From: Leptolyngbya sp. SIO4C1
Lineage (GTDB): Bacteria > Cyanobacteriota > Cyanobacteriia > Phormidesmidales > Phormidesmidaceae
Assembly: GCA_010671975.1 (NCBI GenBank)
Contig: JAAHIA010000176.1
Span: 1-9,411 of the forward strand
Direction: 5' to 3'
Length of the DNA stretch: 9,411 nt
The notes beneath the pieces were generated by a model that had not been told where the DNA came from, did not search any database, and saw nothing but the letters and a program-made list of their open reading frames with translations. The number at the start of each line of letters is the position of its first letter. Within the stretch, counting starts at the first letter, position 1. Made by a program: the position numbers and the translations under genes. Shown piece by piece: positions 5,688 through 9,411 of this stretch.

Positions 5688-6406
5688 TTTCGCTGAGTCA
5701 GCTCACTGAAAATACTTCAGACGATATATCGCCGGAAACAACCCTGTCACTGACGGCGACAATTGACACGGCACTCTGCGTTGGCGCAGGGGGGTCAACC
5801 GGCTCGCTGGCCGATAAGCCAATGGTCCGTAACGCTCAGGGGCAGCTGCTGATACCTGGGTCTCAGCTCAAGGGACGGCTGCGCCACGAGTGCGAGAAGT
5901 TTGCCCGTGGCTTAGGTTGGGAAGTTTTTACCGCGCCTGCTGCTCAGCCGCTCTATCCTCGTGAGGAAAACGCAAGCGGTAGCCTCAGACAGATCGGCGG
6001 AAACGGTCCCTACCACTGTCTGATTTCTCGCATTTTTGGCAACCCAGTTCTGCCCGCCAGAGTTCTCGTTGACGATCTGATTTGTTCTCTGCCTGCGGCT
6101 GACCTGCCAGACGTGCTTCGCCCCGGCGTGACAATCAATCGTAGGCGACGAGTCGCAGAAGACGCCAAGCTGTTTCTGCTCGAAACGTCGCCCGCCAACG
6201 CGCAGCTCGAATTTCAAGGACACATTCACCTGCTGCCAGGGCTCCCCATCCAGGCAAAGCCGCTCATTCTAGCCGGGCTGCAGCATATTCACGCTCTAGG
6301 TGGCAGCAAATCTGCCGGGCTGGGCTGGCTCACCTGGCAGGTCAAAGACTCAGCCAAAACGACCGAACTGAACTGGGACAGGCTACTTCCCGGAGGTGAT
6401 GCATGA
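5684..6406 (+). CDS. cas7: Csm3-like Cas7 RAMP subunit of the type III-D complex
   Basis: A 240-residue RAMP protein, expected to wrap the crRNA as a backbone subunit and cut bound target RNA. After a ~20-residue tail it reads LSLTATIDTALCVGAGG, then a loop SLADKP whose D44 matches the place of the catalytic Asp of Csm3, then LLIPGSQLKGRLRHE (~55-69). INRRRRVAEDAKLF follows at 151-164, and the glycine-rich RAMP loop GGSKSAGLGW at 206-215. These are the landmarks of Cas7-type RAMPs. The start is chosen for the ATGA overlap with the cas10 stop; upstream sequence has only a weak ribosome site, so it is probably translated by coupling. It overlaps csx10 in the same way. The catalytic assignment rests on motif position, not on an alignment. 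Confidence 0.88.
   Translation: MISLSQLTENTSDDISPETTLSLTATIDTALCVGAGGSTGSLADKPMVRNAQGQLLIPGSQLKGRLRHECEKFARGLGWEVFTAPAAQPLYPREENASGSLRQIGGNGPYHCLISRIFGNPVLPARVLVDDLICSLPAADLPDVLRPGVTINRRRRVAEDAKLFLLETSPANAQLEFQGHIHLLPGLPIQAKPLILAGLQHIHALGGSKSAGLGWLTWQVKDSAKTTELNWDRLLPGGDA
6391..6399 (+). promoter_or_regulatory. Strong ribosome binding site of csx10
   Basis: CGGAGGTGA lies just before the ATG at 6403 and inside the end of the upstream cas7 gene, a near-perfect anti-16S match that fixes the csx10 start. The stronger site here than at the preceding gene suggests csx10 is also initiated on its own. Confidence 0.7.
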
Positions 6407-7677
6407 AACAGCTCGCGATCACGATTACGGCTCATTCTCCCTTAGCTATTGGCCGCAAGAAACCGGGCGGTTCCGTCAGCGAGGTCGAGCAGTACATTCC
6501 TGGCTCAGTACTACGCGGTGCGATCGCGTCCCAGATTCTCTCGTTAGCCGAGACACCGCCCGAGCCCGACAATCCCAACGACGATTTTACGCAGCTCTTT
6601 ACCAGTGCTCAGCCTGCGATCTTCTGTAACGCCTATTCTGCTATTGCACAGACTAGCTCAGACACCTACCAAAGAACAGAAGCCTCAACTTGGGTGATTC
6701 CGGCAACCGCAGTCAGCGCCAAGGCTAATCCTGGATTTCAGGTTACCGATGGCGGCGGCGTCTTCGACACGCTGATCGACCGGTTCTGTGCTGAGCGCGC
6801 TGGCTATCCCTACGAACCGACGCCGCCCGATGCGGATGCAGCCGGTAATGACCAAGTAGAACCCTTCAGCGGCTTCTATAGCTGCTGGAACGAGCAGCGC
6901 TGTCCTCACAGGGTCGATACCCGCCTGCTGACCCGAGTCGGCATCAACCGCAAACGCGCCGTGGCTGAAGACCAGATTCTCTACAGCGTGGCGGTCATCA
7001 ACGAGTCTTTTCAGACCAACACCCGACAGCAGCCGCCCGAGTGGGAACCGATGGCGTTTAGGGGCTACATCCGAGTCGCTAACGATGAGCTAGCGGACAG
7101 GATGGCGGCGTTCATCAATGCGCGATCGCGCACGCTCCGCCTTGGTAGCTCAGGCTCAAGAGGGCTGGGCAAGGTGACCCTTGAGGTTCAAGACGCTGCT
7201 CTGCCTTCAGACCTCAACAGCCGCATCGACCGGTTTAACGCAGCGCTCAACCAGCGCTGGCAAACCCTCTGGTCGCTGCTTAGCCCCACCGACCTGGAGG
7301 ATAGAACCTACTTCACTTTAGATCTGCAATCAGACGCCATCTTGACCGACCAGTGGCGACGCACCATCACGATTTCACCTGAGATGCTGCAGCGTATTGA
7401 GCAGGCCCCCAGCGACGACTCGCTGCAGCTCCACGCCACCTACAGCAGCTACGGCTACCGCTCTGGCTGGAATGCGGCCTGGGGGCTGATGAAAGACCAG
7501 GCGCTGGTCACGCAGAAAGGCAGCGTCTATCTTTTGAGTACGACCCGGCGTGAAGCGTGGCTCGAGGCCCTGACGCAGCTAGAAACGCTTGGGATTGGCG
7601 ATCGCACAGCAGAAGGCTATGGGCAGGTCAGGGTATGTCACGAATTTCACCAAATCATGAGGGAGGAGCTAGCGTGA
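6403..7677 (+). CDS. csx10: Csx10, Cas5-like RAMP subunit, marker of subtype III-D
   Basis: A 424-residue RAMP protein, the subunit expected to cap the complex at the 5' handle of the crRNA. The N-terminus has the typical Csx10 pattern: ITITAHSPLAIGRKKPGG followed by QYIPGSVLRGAIASQIL. INRKRAVAEDQILYS is at 181-195, a glycine-rich loop GSSGSRGLGK at 248-257, and a second loop GIGDRTAEGYGQ at 397-408 near the C-terminus, consistent with two RAMP folds. A region around 125-170 has EPFSGFY and a few Cys and His (CWNEQRCPH), but no paired CxxC zinc ligands. The ATGA overlap and the ribosome site support the ATG at 6403. Its stop overlaps the next start as GTGA. It assigns the locus to III-D rather than III-A or III-B. 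Confidence 0.9.
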   Translation: MKQLAITITAHSPLAIGRKKPGGSVSEVEQYIPGSVLRGAIASQILSLAETPPEPDNPNDDFTQLFTSAQPAIFCNAYSAIAQTSSDTYQRTEASTWVIPATAVSAKANPGFQVTDGGGVFDTLIDRFCAERAGYPYEPTPPDADAAGNDQVEPFSGFYSCWNEQRCPHRVDTRLLTRVGINRKRAVAEDQILYSVAVINESFQTNTRQQPPEWEPMAFRGYIRVANDELADRMAAFINARSRTLRLGSSGSRGLGKVTLEVQDAALPSDLNSRIDRFNAALNQRWQTLWSLLSPTDLEDRTYFTLDLQSDAILTDQWRRTITISPEMLQRIEQAPSDDSLQLHATYSSYGYRSGWNAAWGLMKDQALVTQKGSVYLLSTTRREAWLEALTQLETLGIGDRTAEGYGQVRVCHEFHQIMREELA

Positions 7678-8144
7678 GCGAAGCCGCTGAGTCACAAACT
7701 GAGCCGCGACTGTCCGAGCAGCAGACGGCACTCAAAATTCAAAAGGGTATCCGCCAGGTCGAAGATGCCATCGTCATCGCCATTCAAAAGGCGCTAGACG
7801 ATTGTGAATATCCTAAATCGGGTCGCGACAAGCTAGAAGAGTCTCAATTTCGGAATCTGGTACGCGTCTCTGACACGACCGAGAGTACGGAAGTGGTCAA
7901 AAACTTTTTGCGCTATCAGGTAGGACGAGAGCGCAAGTGGGGCCGAGGCGAAAACTCTTTAGCAGAGCAGATTATTCAGGATATCGACGGACCTCTGAGA
8001 CATGCCGCGCAAGACATTGTGACCCAGGTCGACCGCAGCAGCGACCCGCAAGCGCACAAGGCCGTTCACATGGAACTGATCCGCCGGTACCTGGGCTACG
8101 GTGCCCGCCATCTGAAGTATTTGAACTCCGAGCGCGAGGGCTAA
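7674..8144 (+). CDS. Small subunit (Cas11/Csm2-like) of the type III-D complex
   Basis: A 156-residue, mostly helical, charged protein with no membrane segment. It begins at GTG 7674, which overlaps the csx10 stop as GTGA and follows a good ribosome site (GGGAGGAG, 7661-7668). Longer in-frame starts inside csx10 are unlikely. The core includes SQFRNLVRVSDTTES, NFLRYQVGRERKWGRGE and ELIRRYLGYGARHLKYL; the F..YQ.GR block resembles Csm2-type small subunits of cyanobacterial loci. Position between csx10 and a cas7 gene, and size, support the Cas11 slot, where the subunit lines the crRNA-target duplex. Sequence similarity within this class is low, so the call leans on context. Confidence 0.75.
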   Translation: MSEAAESQTEPRLSEQQTALKIQKGIRQVEDAIVIAIQKALDDCEYPKSGRDKLEESQFRNLVRVSDTTESTEVVKNFLRYQVGRERKWGRGENSLAEQIIQDIDGPLRHAAQDIVTQVDRSSDPQAHKAVHMELIRRYLGYGARHLKYLNSEREG

Positions 8145-8148
8145 CCCA

Positions 8149-9024
8149 TTGTTCGACATCTTCAAGAATCGCCTGGAAATCACAGGTACGCTCATCACCG
8201 TCACGGCCCTTCGCATTAGCCAGGGTCGCTCCAACGAACCGATTGGCTCAGACCTGCCTGTGGTTAAAGACGCCCTAGGCCAGCCGCTGATACCCGGGTC
8301 GAGCTTTAAGGGAGCGATGCGATCTCGTCTCGAAAGCTTCTTGCGCGGCATTGCCCCCCGTCTAGCTAGAGATCCGTCAGAGCTGACTAGCCCTCACCTT
8401 AACGATGAAGTCAAACGCCTGAAAGAAGTCCATGCCGATAACGATGCAGCCCTGACAGACGCGCTCGCTCACCTCACCGATGCGGCATCCAGCCTGTTCG
8501 GAGCCCCCTGGCAAGCCAGCAAGTTTCAGGTACGCGACCTCACCGTAGATCCAGACACCTGGTTTGGCCAATATCAAGAACGCGACGGCGTTTCAATCGA
8601 GCGAGATACGGAGACCGCTGCCGATGGCAGGCTCTACGACTTTCAGGTAGTGCCCGCCGGTACGAGCTTCGACTTCAAGGCCATCGTCGAAAACGCTGAA
8701 GACTGGGAACTAGGGCTGCTGATGGTTGGCCTGCACCAGTTTGAGACCGAGCAGATCCCGCTGGGTGGCGGCTGCTCTCGGGGCTTGGGCGTCGTGCGTT
8801 TGGAAGGCACAGCGCTGCGGTGGGTCGATGTGCGATCTCCCGATGGAACACCCGACCCCGACCAGGTGCGAGACTACATGAGGCGTTTGGTCACCCAGCC
8901 GGACGCCGCGTTAGAAGATGCCGCACAATGTAGGCAGCGGTGGGCGAATGCTTTTATCGATCAGCTACCCTCGCTGATTCAGCGCTCTTCAGGCGCTGGC
9001 CAGTCTGCAGAAACCCCGTCTTAA
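8149..9024 (+). CDS. cas7: Second Cas7-type RAMP (Csm3/SSO1426-like)
   Basis: A 291-residue RAMP backbone subunit. It reads FKNRLEITGTLITVTALRIS, then GRSNEPIGSDLPVVKD, where D35 sits in the usual Csm3 catalytic loop, then LIPGSSFKGAMRSRLESFLR (47-66) and the glycine-rich loop GGGCSRGLGV at 206-215. A region near 145-172 (ERDGVSIERDTETA) probably forms the thumb that inserts into the guide-target duplex, as in other Cas7 proteins. The start is TTG at 8149, four bases after the preceding stop; it gives the expected family N-terminus (FDIFKNRLEITG) and no ATG or GTG fits. A GAGGG about nine bases upstream may serve as ribosome site. The longer body than the first cas7 suggests a distinct place in the complex. 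Confidence 0.88.
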   Translation: MFDIFKNRLEITGTLITVTALRISQGRSNEPIGSDLPVVKDALGQPLIPGSSFKGAMRSRLESFLRGIAPRLARDPSELTSPHLNDEVKRLKEVHADNDAALTDALAHLTDAASSLFGAPWQASKFQVRDLTVDPDTWFGQYQERDGVSIERDTETAADGRLYDFQVVPAGTSFDFKAIVENAEDWELGLLMVGLHQFETEQIPLGGGCSRGLGVVRLEGTALRWVDVRSPDGTPDPDQVRDYMRRLVTQPDAALEDAAQCRQRWANAFIDQLPSLIQRSSGAGQSAETPS

Positions 9025-9030
9025 GGAGGT
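9023..9030 (+). promoter_or_regulatory. Consensus ribosome binding site for the last gene
   Basis: AAGGAGGT overlaps the TAA of the preceding gene and lies four bases before the ATG at 9035. It is the strongest ribosome site in the operon, so the partial downstream gene may be translated efficiently and independently. Confidence 0.75.
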
Positions 9031-9034
9031 CTCT

Positions 9035-9411
9035 ATGCCGTTTAGCTCGTTTAGAAACTTCAGCAGTACCCTAAAAGAACTGCAGATTTCCTACAGCGAA
9101 GACAGCTTTATCCAAGCAGTCCCGTTTGAGATCTCAGACTACTTTCGGAACGACCTCGCCCTTATGCTAGAAGACGGCGTCGTCGATAACTCCGAGCGGG
9201 CGATCTGTGAGAATCTGGTTTATCCCATTCTCAAAGAGGTCTGGAAGCAGTACCGGCGGCATTTTGTCTTATGGAGTCAGGAACTGCTGAGCGCCGACGC
9301 CAAGCTGTCAGGTTTCCCAGAATATACGCTAGCCCGGCGGTCGCCCTTGGGCAAGGTGGTGTTTGATCAGCCCTACCTGCTGCTGGTAGAGGCCAAACAG
9401 GATGACTTTGA
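9035..9411 (+). CDS. Putative PD-(D/E)XK nuclease-like protein, 3' end outside window
   Basis: The first 125 residues of a gene cut by the window edge. It follows the second cas7 by ten bases with a consensus ribosome site, so it belongs to the operon. The visible part has a helical segment (NSERAICENLVYPILKEVW) and then VVFDQPYLLLVEAKQDDF. D111, E119 and K121 form a D...ExK pattern after a hydrophobic strand, typical of PD-(D/E)XK nucleases, with an upstream Glu in the helix as a possible further ligand. I do not recognise it as a named Cas protein. It could be an accessory nuclease of the III-D system or a host-type restriction-like protein. No CARF domain is seen in the part present. Confidence 0.6.
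   Translation, partial: MPFSSFRNFSSTLKELQISYSEDSFIQAVPFEISDYFRNDLALMLEDGVVDNSERAICENLVYPILKEVWKQYRRHFVLWSQELLSADAKLSGFPEYTLARRSPLGKVVFDQPYLLLVEAKQDDF

Noticed and set aside
7557..7673. Longer N-terminus for the small subunit starting inside csx10
   Set aside because: The GTG at 7674 has a good ribosome site and a GTGA overlap matching the operon's pattern; the extension only translates csx10 in another frame.

Overview
The window looks like accessory DNA from a cyanobacterium. The clearest signature is the octamer GCGATCGC (HIP1), which occurs ten times (starts at 1709, 2135, 2216, 2423, 3246, 4520, 5354, 6520, 7122 and 7598), about once per 940 bases. The protein families (a CRISPR-associated WYL regulator, an MNT/HepT pair, Csx10-type RAMPs) also suit this group. 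I cannot name a genus.

Layout. Bases 1-510 are debris: a stem-loop, the last ~52 codons of a second copy of the WYL regulator gene, and a transposase-like remnant. Bases 514-932 are a six-repeat, five-spacer CRISPR array. I read it as transcribed leftwards, from a leader at 933 to about 1090, and ending at a terminator-like hairpin at 454-473. Bases 1287-2393 (minus strand) encode a WYL-domain regulator whose start codon directly abuts a hairpin resembling the CRISPR repeat. Bases 2489-2941 (plus strand) hold a broken MNT antitoxin / HepT toxin pair. Bases 2942-3209 are non-coding and contain what looks like a collapsed leader-repeat unit. From 3210 to the end runs a tight plus-strand operon: cas10, a Csm3-like cas7, csx10, a small-subunit gene, a second cas7-like gene, and the start of a gene for a possible PD-(D/E)XK nuclease.

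How the parts fit. The operon encodes the effector of a type III-D system. Cas10 has an intact GGDD cyclase motif and no visible HD nuclease. Csx10 is the Cas5-like cap, two Cas7-type subunits form the backbone (each with an Asp in the usual RNA-cutting loop), and the small helical protein fills the Cas11 slot. Genes join by ATGA or GTGA overlaps or by gaps of 4-10 bases, so they should be co-translated. No cas6, cas1, cas2 or CARF effector is visible, so crRNA processing, adaptation and any cyclic-oligoadenylate response must come from outside the window or be absent. The WYL protein is the obvious candidate controller of the array and/or operon.

The least ordinary signals are: (i) the repeat-like hairpin at the start codon of the regulator gene; (ii) a conserved stem-loop after both copies of the regulator gene, suggesting a duplicated regulator-hairpin-leader-array module and perhaps a second array just left of the window; (iii) a 14-base direct repeat flanking the putative array promoter; (iv) the collapsed leader-repeat unit upstream of cas10; and (v) an MNT frame broken by one missing A.
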